Shown one piece after another: positions 47,889 through 57,881 of a stretch of 64,000 bases of DNA. This DNA is from Asparagopsis taxiformis. Taxonomy: Eukaryota; Rhodophyta; Florideophyceae; Bonnemaisoniales; Bonnemaisoniaceae. The stretch covers positions 1 to 64,000 of the forward strand of contig JALQPE010002496.1 in the NCBI GenBank assembly GCA_030407315.1. Direction: 5' to 3'. The translations under genes were made by a program, and so were the position numbers. The notes beneath the pieces are model-generated. The model made no database searches, had not been told where the DNA came from, and was given only the letters and a program-made list of their open reading frames with translations. Every line of letters starts with the position of its first letter. Positions within the stretch are counted from its first letter, which is position 1.

Positions 47889-50800
47889 ATGGCGGATACG
47901 CATTTCAGCAGTTTGTTTTCAACGGTTTGCGGCGATCAAGTGAGCGCGTCAGCGGAGTCGCGCGGACTCAAGCGCGGCGTCGATGTCGACTTGTTTGCGG
48001 ACGTGGACGGTGCGGCTGTGCATATTGGGACGGCTTCGGTGAGCACTGCTGGTGGCGATGTTGGCCTTCCGCGCACGCTGCACAACCACAAGCTGCCGGA
48101 AACCGACGAGGCCGACTATATCGTCGTGCGCAACATTGCGACTAAGGACAAGTTCAAGGACCTCCCGTTCCCGTACATGTTTGATGGCGCCGAGGGACCG
48201 CCGGAGACGATGGGTGGAGCATACGCCGCGGCGTTTTACCCTTGGGATACTCGGATGATGCGCCCCGCTGCGGAGGATGGCTCTAGCGACATTCGTACCC
48301 CTGCTGCAGCGTCAAACTTCAACGCAGCGACGAACCAGGCCAGCTCGGGACGGATGCCCAGTACCGGTCCAGCAGGCGAAATCACTGGTTCGGGGGGTAC
48401 GAAGCATCCAGCACGCTCCGTCCCGGTTTCGGGAGGCACGAAGCGCCCTGCTCGCTCTGCCAGAGCCTCCAGTGGAGGCACGAAGCACCCTGCTCGCTCC
48501 AACGTCACCGAAGCTACTACGCAGGACGTAACCGAGGTGGACGACGAACCGGAGGTGGCGGAAAGCATTCGTGAGCAGCAGGGGACGCAAATTATGGTGC
48601 CCAAGTTTGTGACGTCGGATTACGTCGGAGAAGGAGCGACTGTGTTGGTGAGGCAGCTAGTGGAACCGGCCGTGACCCTTCGCGATGTCAAAGAAGACCA
48701 CGTGGAGGACCTGCGCAACAATATGTTGGCGGTGGGGTATGTGAGCTCTTCGCGTATCACTGTGACGGTGCTGAGGTCGCAGAACACGCATTTGTCCGCC
48801 GACACGCGTCTGTTCCAGAATGGCAAATTCCATGCCAATGCGAACGTGACCGTGATCGACGGACTGCATCGTCTCAATGCTATGCATAGCATTGCGGATG
48901 ACTTCACGCGCCTCACCCGTATGCACAGAACCAAGCTGCCACAGGAGGCAAACCGCTTGCGCTGGGTTACTCAGCCTCTGGATGTGTACTACCTTCGCCG
49001 CAAGGACGACAGTGATCTCCAGCCTCATGAGATCATCCACAAGAGTGCAGAGTCGAACCATACGACTGGGACGCAACTGACGGAGCGCTCCCTGGTTCGA
49101 ATCTTGTCGTCCATCCAGCAGTTCATCCGTACGATTGCTGTTGCAAACAACGTGGAAAACGCTGGCGACTTGCGTGAGTCTGATGTCATCCGAACATTGT
49201 TCGAGGCGCAGTTCATGGGGATGATGAATTCGACGAACACGGCTCGGCGGTGGACGCGTTTGGCTATAGCAACGCTGAAGCATCCTGTTCTCGACGACGT
49301 GTTGCGTGAGCTGAACAATTCCGAGCGCCGCAACGAGATTGGGATAACGCACCTGGACCACAAGATAGTGCGCGAGTTGCTGGAAGAAAACTTTGTCTTC
49401 GTCTTGCGTGGTCTTTCGGAGTACTTGAACCCTGCTCATGGCGGACGTCCGGATGGACGCTTTGACGTGAACGACTTTTATACATACGTCCGTCGCGTGA
49501 CTGCAATAGCAAATTCTCTGTACGCTGCGTTTGGGCGCCCAAAGAGTATTATGCGCAAGTCATTTCTGAGCACAGAGATGGCAATTGGGTCGGTTAAGCA
49601 GCCGAAGGAGTTGCAATGGCATCTCACCAATGCCATTGCAATGTATAGAGGGGACGACCGGAGCAGTGAGGTTCGAATGCGACGGAGAACCACGCGTTTA
49701 CAGGATTTGGAAACGAACTTGAAAGAGTTTTTCAATCCGACATTGAAGAAGAAGACTAAGGCTCGACGCAAACGCCGCCCTTCTGCTGCCAATGTGAGAC
49801 TCACTCACAAGAAGCAGCGGAATGTCGAACATGAGCCTGCTTCGCATGGCATCCGCCGCCGTTCACAGCGACTTCGCTCGACGGGGAGCACACGCCTCGA
49901 GGAAGAAGAGCCGGTTGTGGTACAACAATCCGCCGGGGAAGAAGAGCAGGCCGTTGTTGATAAACCCACCGATCAACAACAAGCCACTGCTTCCGGTGAT
50001 GAGGTTGACGAAGACTCCGCCCGTTCCCCCGATTCTGCCGTTGAGATTGTCCCCCAAGATAACCAACGTGCTGGTGCGACTCCCTCCAACCAAGAATCTG
50101 TCCATACCGCTTCGGACGAGGAAGACAAACAGGGTGCAGACGAGGGCCAAGTCGAAAGCAAGGGGGTCCGCGAAGTGACAATTACATTCACTGTTCCGGA
50201 AGGAGTGGAAGTCGATGAAGACGGTTACATCGTTCGTGACTCTCCTTCTGAAGACGACCTCCTCTTCGACGACCGTATGCCGTCTCTTCCTGACGATTTC
50301 GAAGACCGAGCCGAAGGGCATCATCTGGCGCAGCGTCCCGCGGATGTCATCGCATCGGTGAGGGTTGGCTGTCTGCCCCCGATTGAGCTCAGGTTGTTAT
50401 TGGAGAGTGTGGAAATCGATGAGGAGGGCAGAGAGGTGAGGTATTTGAAGCAAGTGGCGATGGACCCTGTGTTTGAGGGGCTGCATATTCCGGAAGAACA
50501 TCGGGCTCGTGTGCTATTCGAAATCGATCACGTCTATCCGATGTTCTTCGCAGCGTGGAAGATGGCTGCCAAGGCGATGTGTGAGCCTACATCGACGTTT
50601 CTACCCTCGAGGCTGGACTTCGCCCAGGTTGCGCGAATGTCTACAAGCTGGAAGGATTCGTATGAGGCCGGCACTGGTATGGCGTACTTCCACAATTGCC
50701 GAACGGAAATCAACGAGCGAGGGTATACGGTGATGCACAATTTCGCGGATGTAAGCTACCTCGATGCGTCGGACAAGTTCCCATTTGACTTGGGTCTCAT

Positions 50801-51821
50801 GGAAGAAATTCCTAACCAGGAATTGTTTCGGTACTTCTTGGGAACGTGGGAGGGGGAGCAGGTGCACAAGGACCCTGGGAACCGGCAGCTGTGGAGTCCC
50901 ATTGTCAATACAGGGGACGATGAAACAGATGAGAAGAACCGGAATGAGGGGAGGGCTCGCTTCACGTCTACACGCCACTGCCTGGTTGACTATGCCGAGA
51001 ACGACGAGACGCATATCGACCGGTTCAAGTTTGTGACGCGGCGAGCCCTACTGGATGTGTGGTTGGGAATCCTTGTCCGGCTGATAGGGCTGGAGGAGTG
51101 CGGTTTACCGGGAGAAAAACTTGTCATGCCGGCATCTGGGGGACGGTTTTTGATAACGGGAAAGGGGTGTCCTCGGCAGGTCCCACACAATGATTTCCCT
51201 GTTCCTCCTCGCGACCGCAAAGATCAACTTCCGGGTTACTTTGTTATTGCCAACGGAGATGACCCATTCCCTATCTGGGTGTGTCCAGGGTCCCACAAGT
51301 ACGTCTTTTCCAAAGCGCTGGAATTAGATATGTACGCCAAGACGATGAAGCTGAAGAAGGTAATCGTTCCGCCACGTTCAGTCTTCATCGGTCACGGCCA
51401 TGTACAACATGCCGGGGCAGGGCATGTCGACAGAGTTGTGTCACACACGACAACGAGGTATCACACGTATTTCAGGAATGCGTCGTATCCGATTCCCGAC
51501 AATGTTTCGTTTGGTTTCATCAGGCGGTTGGGATTCGAAGAAGAAGTCATCGCCAATGCTCCGCGCCGGTCTGCAAGGCAAAGTCAACCGGCACCTGTCA
51601 ATGTTCGCCACAAGACAGTTGTTCCCATCCCGGTCAAGAAAGATGGTAGGCCGAAGACAGGGCAGCTCCGAATGATGCGGATGAAGACGACAGAACCTCG
51701 CAAGGATGTAATGCACACACCGAGTGTGGCCCCGGTAGTGCCTCTTCTGCCGGGACAACCTGGATATCTAGTTCACTATCATAGTGAGGACGAAGAGGAA
51801 GAACAGTTTTCCGACGGCTAG
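47889..51821 (+). CDS. ParB-like domain plus 2OG-Fe(II) dioxygenase protein
   Basis: 1310 residues from ATG 47889; the frame is open 61 codons further up, but that part lacks protein character and an ATG. Residues about 160-235 hold three GGTKxPARS repeats. About 250-340 is a ParB/sulfiredoxin-like domain, with the signature IDGLHRLNAM at about 323-332. A basic Lys/Arg tract (about 620-640) may be a nuclear signal, followed by an acidic disordered region to about 800. The C-terminal third has the dioxygenase core: H1100-N-D1102 as iron ligands, WVCPGSHKY, PPRSVFIGHG, distal H1174 in QHAGAG and R1190 in TTRYHTYF for 2-oxoglutarate. Such enzymes hydroxylate or demethylate bases or proteins; the substrate here is unknown. 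Present in copy R; copy L would carry it left of the window, if at all. Confidence 0.75.
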   Translation: MADTHFSSLFSTVCGDQVSASAESRGLKRGVDVDLFADVDGAAVHIGTASVSTAGGDVGLPRTLHNHKLPETDEADYIVVRNIATKDKFKDLPFPYMFDGAEGPPETMGGAYAAAFYPWDTRMMRPAAEDGSSDIRTPAAASNFNAATNQASSGRMPSTGPAGEITGSGGTKHPARSVPVSGGTKRPARSARASSGGTKHPARSNVTEATTQDVTEVDDEPEVAESIREQQGTQIMVPKFVTSDYVGEGATVLVRQLVEPAVTLRDVKEDHVEDLRNNMLAVGYVSSSRITVTVLRSQNTHLSADTRLFQNGKFHANANVTVIDGLHRLNAMHSIADDFTRLTRMHRTKLPQEANRLRWVTQPLDVYYLRRKDDSDLQPHEIIHKSAESNHTTGTQLTERSLVRILSSIQQFIRTIAVANNVENAGDLRESDVIRTLFEAQFMGMMNSTNTARRWTRLAIATLKHPVLDDVLRELNNSERRNEIGITHLDHKIVRELLEENFVFVLRGLSEYLNPAHGGRPDGRFDVNDFYTYVRRVTAIANSLYAAFGRPKSIMRKSFLSTEMAIGSVKQPKELQWHLTNAIAMYRGDDRSSEVRMRRRTTRLQDLETNLKEFFNPTLKKKTKARRKRRPSAANVRLTHKKQRNVEHEPASHGIRRRSQRLRSTGSTRLEEEEPVVVQQSAGEEEQAVVDKPTDQQQATASGDEVDEDSARSPDSAVEIVPQDNQRAGATPSNQESVHTASDEEDKQGADEGQVESKGVREVTITFTVPEGVEVDEDGYIVRDSPSEDDLLFDDRMPSLPDDFEDRAEGHHLAQRPADVIASVRVGCLPPIELRLLLESVEIDEEGREVRYLKQVAMDPVFEGLHIPEEHRARVLFEIDHVYPMFFAAWKMAAKAMCEPTSTFLPSRLDFAQVARMSTSWKDSYEAGTGMAYFHNCRTEINERGYTVMHNFADVSYLDASDKFPFDLGLMEEIPNQELFRYFLGTWEGEQVHKDPGNRQLWSPIVNTGDDETDEKNRNEGRARFTSTRHCLVDYAENDETHIDRFKFVTRRALLDVWLGILVRLIGLEECGLPGEKLVMPASGGRFLITGKGCPRQVPHNDFPVPPRDRKDQLPGYFVIANGDDPFPIWVCPGSHKYVFSKALELDMYAKTMKLKKVIVPPRSVFIGHGHVQHAGAGHVDRVVSHTTTRYHTYFRNASYPIPDNVSFGFIRRLGFEEEVIANAPRRSARQSQPAPVNVRHKTVVPIPVKKDGRPKTGQLRMMRMKTTEPRKDVMHTPSVAPVVPLLPGQPGYLVHYHSEDEEEEQFSDG

Positions 51822-52104
51822 ATATCTTAACAACAACTACTTTAGCAAACAATTATCGAGAATATAATCATCTCCTTTATCACTTTCAATCTATGAACCT
51901 ACTATAATGCACTTCCGTTCCATGCTTTCAAACTAGATTGTCCATTCCCTAGTGGGTTGGAGCATGATTCCAGGACGATTCCCTCACATCTCTAGACTCG
52001 ATGGTCTATGCTAGAAATAGCAGAACAATTGGGTTTATACGTGCTTCATCGCCAACTTGCTTCTGGTAATGGCTGGACGTGCACGATACACGATCACCTG
52101 AAAT
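51822..52104. other. 3' flank of ParB-dioxygenase gene
   Basis: AT-rich sequence with no ORF or repeat that I can support. Confidence 0.4.
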
Positions 52105-52640
52105 GGACGTCCGGTGGATGTCCAACTCAGATGCATTCCTGGCCGGCCCAGAAATTCTACAATTTCGGGCACAAAAAAATATTGCAAAAAACATCGATTT
52201 GGGCGGTCGATTGTGCCGTACGGCACACCCCCATCTCAAAAACATGTTCACATGTGCATGTTTTTGAGAATAGCCCAAATTTTAATTCAAATCAGGGTGT
52301 CTAATTTGGCCACAACGGCCCCAGGAACCGACCGCCGGCCCCGATCGGGGGCTATCACTGGCGTCTGTAAGCACCAACTGTAAGCCGGAGCCGGCTGCCG
52401 CCCCGATCGGGGCTATCACTGGCTTCTATTAGCACCAACTGTAAGCCAAAATCGCGTCTCACGAAGGGTCGATTTCAGGCTCAACACGTCAGGGAAAGGT
52501 CTTGGTCCTTGTTTCATCATGGTCCCGCCCCACCCTCTCGCGACCAACTGAAATGGACGTCCGGGGGATGTCCAGCTCGATTGCATTGCTGGCCAGCCCA
52601 GAAATTCTAAAATTTCCGAAAAATCAATTTGGTGGCCCAG
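52105..52640 (-). repeat. E1 module plus a truncated second module
   Basis: A full inverted module ends at about 52296 (AATTCAAATCAGG), followed by two copies of the spacer with the CCGATCGGGGC motif, then a second module (about 52475-52625) cut off inside its tail, without the palindromes. This marks the far side of the ParB-dioxygenase gene with the same repeat that bounds the MTase-SET gene. Confidence 0.7.
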
Positions 52641-52962
52641 CATCTCCTGTGCCGAAAATTCCCGCACTCAGTTCTGATATACGTCTAGACGTGTTTCCAC
52701 TTGTACGCATCAGGGAAGGCGTCACGGAAGGTTGACACTACGCTACTTGTGTACCGCGTCGTCTGAAATAGCGAGTAGTGTTTGTTGTATAGTTGTGGAG
52801 TATGCGTCTAGTGGTTGTAAAGCTTGCAGAACGGGATAGGGATGTGGGTGGCCCTATTTTGAATACATGAGTACCAATATTCAGGGTTGACAAAGCGGAA
52901 AGGCATAGGCTCATACATGTTTGAGATTGCATAGTAGAGAAAATATTTTCATCGAAATTTAC

Positions 52963-53598
52963 ATGGAGCTGATGGAGGTTTTAAGGATGAGGTATGAGAG
53001 GAAGAAAATTCTTCTGTGGTATGAGGATGTGTTCTGTGGGGGATGGAATCTTGGGATGGTACAGGGGGAGGTGGAAATGTACGGAGTGCGGGTTAGAATG
53101 GATTGTGATTCGGAGAGGAGTGCCGACAAGCATATTATGGGGATTGGGGAGACGCTGCGGGGTGTTGGGGTAGTGAGGGCGGAGGAGGTGTTTAGGTGGG
53201 ACCGTAGGAGGGTGCGGTTGAAGGCGCCGAGAGGAGGGGTTTTTAGGAAAGTGAGGAGAAAGAAGGGGAGGGGGGGTGGCGTCTGTTCTGGCTGTGGTGA
53301 GTGGGGATGTGATGGAGAAGAAGGGGGTTATTGTATTTGGGGAGGGAGGGGAGTGGGAGGAAGGGTGCGAAGTGGGGGGTTGATATGTGTTTCAGAGCGG
53401 GGAGGTTTCTGGGGATACGGCGGGGGAGCCACCCCGCAGTGCGGGAGCGTGGGCCGGTGGTGGTGGTGTATACGGTATCGAAGATGCGGATGGCGTGGGG
53501 GCATGGAGCAGCTGAGGGAGGGAGGGGTGGAGCAGGTCGGGTACGGGATGGGGAGTGAGAGGTTTTGGAAGAGTAAGCTGCAGGGGAAGTTTGTGTAG
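52963..53598 (+). pseudogene. Possible decayed gene, unrecognised
   Basis: The frame from MELMEVLRMRYERKKILLWY to about RRVRLKAPRGGVFRKV looks protein-like. It then becomes very G-rich, and a second frame (53392 on) has RGPVVVVYTVSKMRMAWGHG. I do not recognise a family. The opposite strand is an equally long C-rich frame without motifs. Frame changes suggest decay. Low certainty. Confidence 0.25.
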
Positions 53599-53984
53599 AG
53601 GGCGAAGGAGAGGGGTTGAGGGTAGAGGAGAGAGGGTACTGAAGAACAATACGTTTCAAAGGTGATGGGGGAGAGCATGGTCGAGGAGATAGGGGGTGTT
53701 TTGCCCTATTCTGAGGTAGTATGAGGACTGGTTATACGAAATCTGTACGGTAGAGCAGAAAAGTAGGTATGGAATGGAGGTGTGCACCGTGGAAGCGGGG
53801 ATAGGTATCTGAAAATGCGTGCTAGAGTGGTATTGGGGTGTTTGAGGTACAGTACGGGGGAGGTGAGCACCAACAGGAAGGGGGTGTGAGCGAGAGGATG
53901 AAAAAATTAAAGACGAAATTGGAGTCGACCGACAAGGAAAAATAGAGTGGTCGCCGTGATGGATGCGGACATCCATGTCGAGCA

Positions 53985-54258
53985 CGGCGGCAGAAATTTC
54001 TGGGGTCGAAATTTTTGAATTTCTGAACCGGCGCCCGTCCTAGGTGGACATAGACATGGCGGAAGTCCATCCCGAGGGGGACATCCGTGGTACTAGAAAC
54101 AATGAATGTCGCCCTAGTAATACTAGACGTACTAGACCGCATGGACGTCCGGTTCTAGGCGGACATCCAAAAATACTGGAGAACATGGACGTCCGCCTAG
54201 TAATACTAGGTGTACTAGAGGTTGTGGACGTCCGCGTCCATTTCCGAGAACACAGACG
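53985..54258. repeat. E1-like terminal region, right end of copy R
   Basis: Repeated pieces CTAGTAATACTAG, GTACTAGA and GGACGTCC with GGACATCC, ending GTGGACGTCCGCGTCCATTT and CCGAGAACACAGA. It matches the outer 30 bp of the 13946-14070 end, but not its 43-bp array. So E1 ends share only the outermost sequence and the motif content. Confidence 0.6.
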
Positions 54259-54896
54259 AAGAGTGGTGCTTCTTCTCCAGTCGTTCGGTCTTTTGCATTG
54301 ACTCTACTCTTCTTTTCCCGGGGAGGCCCAATCTCAATGTTGTCATCCGGCGTATTGGGCTCAGAAAACTTCGCGCTAGTATCTTCCCTTCTTCGCTTCT
54401 TATCCAACCTGGACTCGTTTTCATCGCCGCTTCCACCAGAACTCCTGCTTCTTCCCGAATTCTCCTTGTCCACTTCGGCCGGGCTAGTGCTGTAAGTTTC
54501 TGGTGTCCTGATTCGAAGTTTCAATATCACAGAGCGGTTCTGCGCATCTCCAGCTTGTTGTCCAGGCGTGTCTATGTCCATGCGACCACTATTGTCCAAG
54601 TTGATATCCAGACTTTGCGTATCGCCGCTTTGTTTCCTTCCCTGAGGAAGATCTTCTCTGACAATCCTTCCCGGCGAATTATCCCTGGCACGACTTTCCC
54701 GCTCTGCCCTTGAAGCTGAAAGACGTTCCTGTTCTTTTGGAGAACAGCAAGACGTTCTGCTTCCCTCTTCTCAGCTGCTGCAAGACGCGTGGCAGGACGT
54801 TCTGTCCTCCCTCTTTTGCTGCGGCAGGACGGTCTTCTGCTTCTTTCGGGGTGCTCAGAGGTGCCTCTTCTATTGCTTTCGTCGCGACAGCAGGAA
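54259..54896 (-). pseudogene. Broken C-terminal tail of the ParB-like gene
   Basis: Downstream of the stop at 54897, other frames continue in the same style. QEITPNVVAEEVIPAVATKA is followed by an Ala/Glu-rich stretch, then a coiled-coil-like piece (AAEKREAERLAVLQKNRNV), then a basic linker with DKKRRREDTSAKFSEPN. The frame is lost at least twice and the sequence runs into the E1 end at 54258. By analogy with 14071-16388 a dioxygenase domain may once have followed. Confidence 0.45.
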
Positions 54897-56546
54897 TCAC
54901 TTCTTCAGCCACCACATTTGGAGTAATTTCCTGTTTCCTCCACAAACAGCAGAAACTTCCTGCTCTGCTTGGGCTTCGGCAGATACTCCTTCTTCTGCTT
55001 GAACAGGACCAGAAGTTTCCACAGTTTCCTTCTCTGTAGAATTATTTCCCTGTTCTGCGGCAGTAGGTGCTTCTTCGTCTTCTGCTTTGGCGCCATCAAC
55101 AAGTGCTTTTTCTATTTCTCCGGGGGTCATGCGATTCCGTTCCCTCTCCTCCTCCGCTTTCGTCTCCTGCATTGCCTTTGTCCCGGTAGCATATTCCAGT
55201 TTGTCGTAAAAACTGTTTGTAAACATCCCGTTCTTGGTTCTCAGACTGCTACTGTCTACCACGTCGTCATGAAAGTCGACAAGGACGAATACAATGCGCT
55301 CTCCAATGCGATGATCATTATCCCCGACCTCCTTCGCGTTTTCTGCTGCCAAATCCGTTCGCACGAATTCCTCCATCGTTGCAGAGTTCAACCACTTGCG
55401 GACGACCTCTGCCATATCATAGATGGCCAACAGAGCCAGTAGCCAAGTGCGCATCGTGAACGGACTTCCGCTTCCGATATTTCTGACAAGTCCTCTCTTC
55501 CTCCTCATCCTTGTCCACGACGCTGTCATCTCGAGCACAAACCACTGGAACCACTCCTTATCGCGCGTCCCGCGTCCGTCCGTGCCATTGCGGAATATTG
55601 CGTTATTGACAAGATCGAGCACGCACCCGTACATATCGGCAGAGTCAATTCGAGAAAAGTCCGGATCTCTTCCCTCGGTTCTTGCATCCTCGATTTCTCT
55701 GTTCCTATCCAAAGCATTGTAAACGCTAGGGATAGAGCTCCAGTACACGAAAGCAACGCTGTCTGTGCGATTGAACCCCTTCGCAATGTTGATGTACTGC
55801 CTATACGAGTTCTCCGAACGGTTCCTGTCGGACGGCAGAATATAGCTCACTTCTTTCAGAATAGGAATAAGCCGGACAACAGGAAGATCCATCTGGTTGG
55901 AAAACCTGAGAAACTCTATGACCGCACACACATTGTCGGCAATGCTCACAGAAGCGACATCGTGAGTTTGTATATTGGCTTCGAGAGACAGTTTCAGAAC
56001 CTCCAGCGCATCGAAAATTAGACGCCCGTTCGGCGCAATCAACTGTTGTACCCAAACCAATTCCAAGGAATCCCTGTTCTTTCCTGAGTACTTCTCCAGG
56101 CATAGTTGCAGAGCAGCTATGCGATGAGAGCCATCGATGCAGTAAAACTCGTCTCCTTCGTTATCTTCCATTTTGCAGACTGTAATCATAGTTCCAGTGG
56201 TAGAGAAACCTCTATCCATGAAAATGCTGGCCAGTTCGTTTACACGACCCGGTCGCACCAAACGGGAGGTCACTGTCGGAAATTTCACTTTGCGAGGATC
56301 AACTTGCACTTTAGAAGAGCTGTACTGAGCAATAGTGATGCTTTTCTCTTCAGCAGAAGGAGAATTGCTCTTCTCCGCTGTAGTATTCATGATACTATTG
56401 TCTCCCATTGTAATCCCTGCAATCTCAGTTCGTTCAATCGGTTCTCTGTTCAAATGTTGTGTAGACGATGAAATCCACAATTGTGGTACCTCCGAGTGCG
56501 CTTCCCGTCTCTCAGCTTCCTCTCTTATACTGTCCGGACAAGACAT
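54897..56546 (-). CDS. ParB/sulfiredoxin-like domain protein, probably truncated
   Basis: 549 residues. After a disordered start, SITIAQYSSSKVQVDPRKVK leads into a ParB-like domain: positions about 100-150 include GRVNELASIFMDRGF, VCKMEDNEGDEFYCIDGSHR (the DGSHR signature) and IAALQL. A helical domain follows (about 200-450) with LEMTASWTRMRRKRGLV and WLLALLAIYDMAEVVRKWL. The C-terminus is Ala/Glu-rich and ends abruptly at KLLQMWWLKK, while a coherent Ala/Glu-rich frame continues out of phase, so a frameshift near 54930 probably cut the protein. ParB domains bind DNA or nucleotide in bacteria; in eukaryotic transposons their role is unclear. The start could also be MGDNSIMN, about 46 residues in. 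Confidence 0.6.
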   Translation of the reverse strand: MSCPDSIREEAERREAHSEVPQLWISSSTQHLNREPIERTEIAGITMGDNSIMNTTAEKSNSPSAEEKSITIAQYSSSKVQVDPRKVKFPTVTSRLVRPGRVNELASIFMDRGFSTTGTMITVCKMEDNEGDEFYCIDGSHRIAALQLCLEKYSGKNRDSLELVWVQQLIAPNGRLIFDALEVLKLSLEANIQTHDVASVSIADNVCAVIEFLRFSNQMDLPVVRLIPILKEVSYILPSDRNRSENSYRQYINIAKGFNRTDSVAFVYWSSIPSVYNALDRNREIEDARTEGRDPDFSRIDSADMYGCVLDLVNNAIFRNGTDGRGTRDKEWFQWFVLEMTASWTRMRRKRGLVRNIGSGSPFTMRTWLLALLAIYDMAEVVRKWLNSATMEEFVRTDLAAENAKEVGDNDHRIGERIVFVLVDFHDDVVDSSSLRTKNGMFTNSFYDKLEYATGTKAMQETKAEEERERNRMTPGEIEKALVDGAKAEDEEAPTAAEQGNNSTEKETVETSGPVQAEEGVSAEAQAEQEVSAVCGGNRKLLQMWWLKK

Positions 56547-57214
56547 TCCCTACCTACGTTCAGTCCTGATGAACCTTACGCTGCACCCGCTCAGCACCTC
56601 TGACTCTACCTGATCCTGATACCTCCACAAAGCGTTTAGCCCTTTCCATCAATCTACACCTAATAGTATGTACCTCTAGCGCATATAATGCAATCGAACC
56701 CGTTTACCTCACCACGTCAATTATCATTCATATTCCAACAACCTATTTCATCCACACTCTCCACCTCGCTTCTTCTTCCGTACCATTGATTCCTATCAAT
56801 CGATTCTACGTGAGTTTTATACATTTACTACGATCCACCTCTCCTACAAGTCTGAAAAATTCATTTCTACACTAACTTTTGCTACTCACAAATGAACGGT
56901 TCCCGTGCAGGCCACTGCTTGAATTTCTTCCTATTGGCGTACTCGGCTGCAAAGGATTCATAGACTATTTAAACGGTGATCATATAAATGGTTTTCAATG
57001 TGCTCCAATGGACAATACACCAAAGAACATCAATATGAATTCATTTCAACTACCTATTCACTACTGCGATTCAGTTTTCTTGCATACCAAATCTCATTGC
57101 GTTCCTACCCTAGTCGATTCAAAATGCTTCCTCCTCGTCAGTTGATCAATATTCCTTATTCCTTACAACGAGCAGGTCCTCTGGACATCCTAAAGTTGGT
57201 TACTTAACCTTAAC
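56547..57214. other. Intergenic, no feature seen
   Basis: AT-rich. An 88-codon ORF (56879-57145) has no recognisable features. Confidence 0.4.
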
Positions 57215-57765
57215 TATCGATGAATTTGCTGTAATGAAACGTTTTCTTACAGCAAAGTCATCGTTACGATGACTTTGCTGTAAGAAAAGAAAACATTACA
57301 GCAGCCATGATTTCTTTACCGGGTAAAAAAATTGTGGCCGCTGTAATGAAACGTTTTCTTACAGCAAAGTCATCGTTACGATGACTTTGCTGTAAGAAAA
57401 GAAAACATTACAGTAGCCATGATTTCTTTACCGGGTAAAAAATTGTGGCCGCTGTAATGAAACGTTTTCTTACAGCAAAGTCATCGTAACGATGACTTTG
57501 CTGTAAGAAAGCAAATCATTACAGCGGCCACAATTTTTTTACCCGGTAAAATTTCTTGCTGATTTTTTACCCGGTAAAAAATTCTTCGGCCACTGCAAGG
57601 AAACGGTTCCTTACAGCAAAGTCATCGTTACGATGACTTTGCTGTAAGAAAGCAAATCATTACAGCTGCCACGATTTTTTTACCCGGTAAAACATTCTTG
57701 GCCACTGTAATGGAAACGTTTTCTTACAGCAAAGTCATCGTAACGATGACTTTGCTGTAAGCATA
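57215..57765. repeat. Tandem hairpin array, five odd palindromes
   Basis: Five 39-nt palindromes (starting about 57246, 57358, 57470, 57611 and 57723) alternate with stems ATTACAGCxGCCA...ACCGGGT or ACCCGGT...TGGCCxCTGTAAT. Spacing is 112, 112, 141 and 112 nt. The central base is T in three copies and A in two. It lies just beyond the 3' end of the second transposase. Confidence 0.85.
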
Positions 57766-57881
57766 CCTCCCTCCATCCTCTCAGATCCTCTCCCCACTAC
57801 TTTGCACCAATCCACCACCGCCCTAGAGTGTACAATTCATATGTGATGCATCTGGTTATTCATTTTATTCTTCCCTAAAAA

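Larger units (their letters stand above)
31791..54258. mobile_element. E1 transposon copy R, about 22.5 kb
   Basis: Bounded by TCTGTGTTTTCGGAA at 31792 and the inverted, slightly different TTCCGAGAACACAGA at 54243-54257. Contents: 43-bp array, micro-exon gene (exon 1 inverted), transposase, accessory gene, inverted modules, MTase-SET gene, modules, ParB-dioxygenase gene, a further module and a second subterminal region. It is inverted relative to copy L, except that the MTase-SET block has the same absolute orientation in both. No target duplication is visible (flanks ACCACACA and CGAAGAGT differ), so the outer limits are a model, not proven. Confidence 0.6.

Noticed and set aside
47889..51821. 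ParB domain as a sign of a plasmid or bacterial partition locus
   Set aside because: No ParA, no parS, eukaryotic context, and fusion to a dioxygenase. The ParB-like fold is widely reused.
53243..53659. 138-codon minus-strand Pro/Ser-rich ORF
   Set aside because: Complement of a G-rich stretch, no motif; composition explains the open frame.
31783..54266. Eight-base target duplication around E1 copy R
   Set aside because: Left flank ACCACACA and right flank CGAAGAGT do not match, so I do not claim one.
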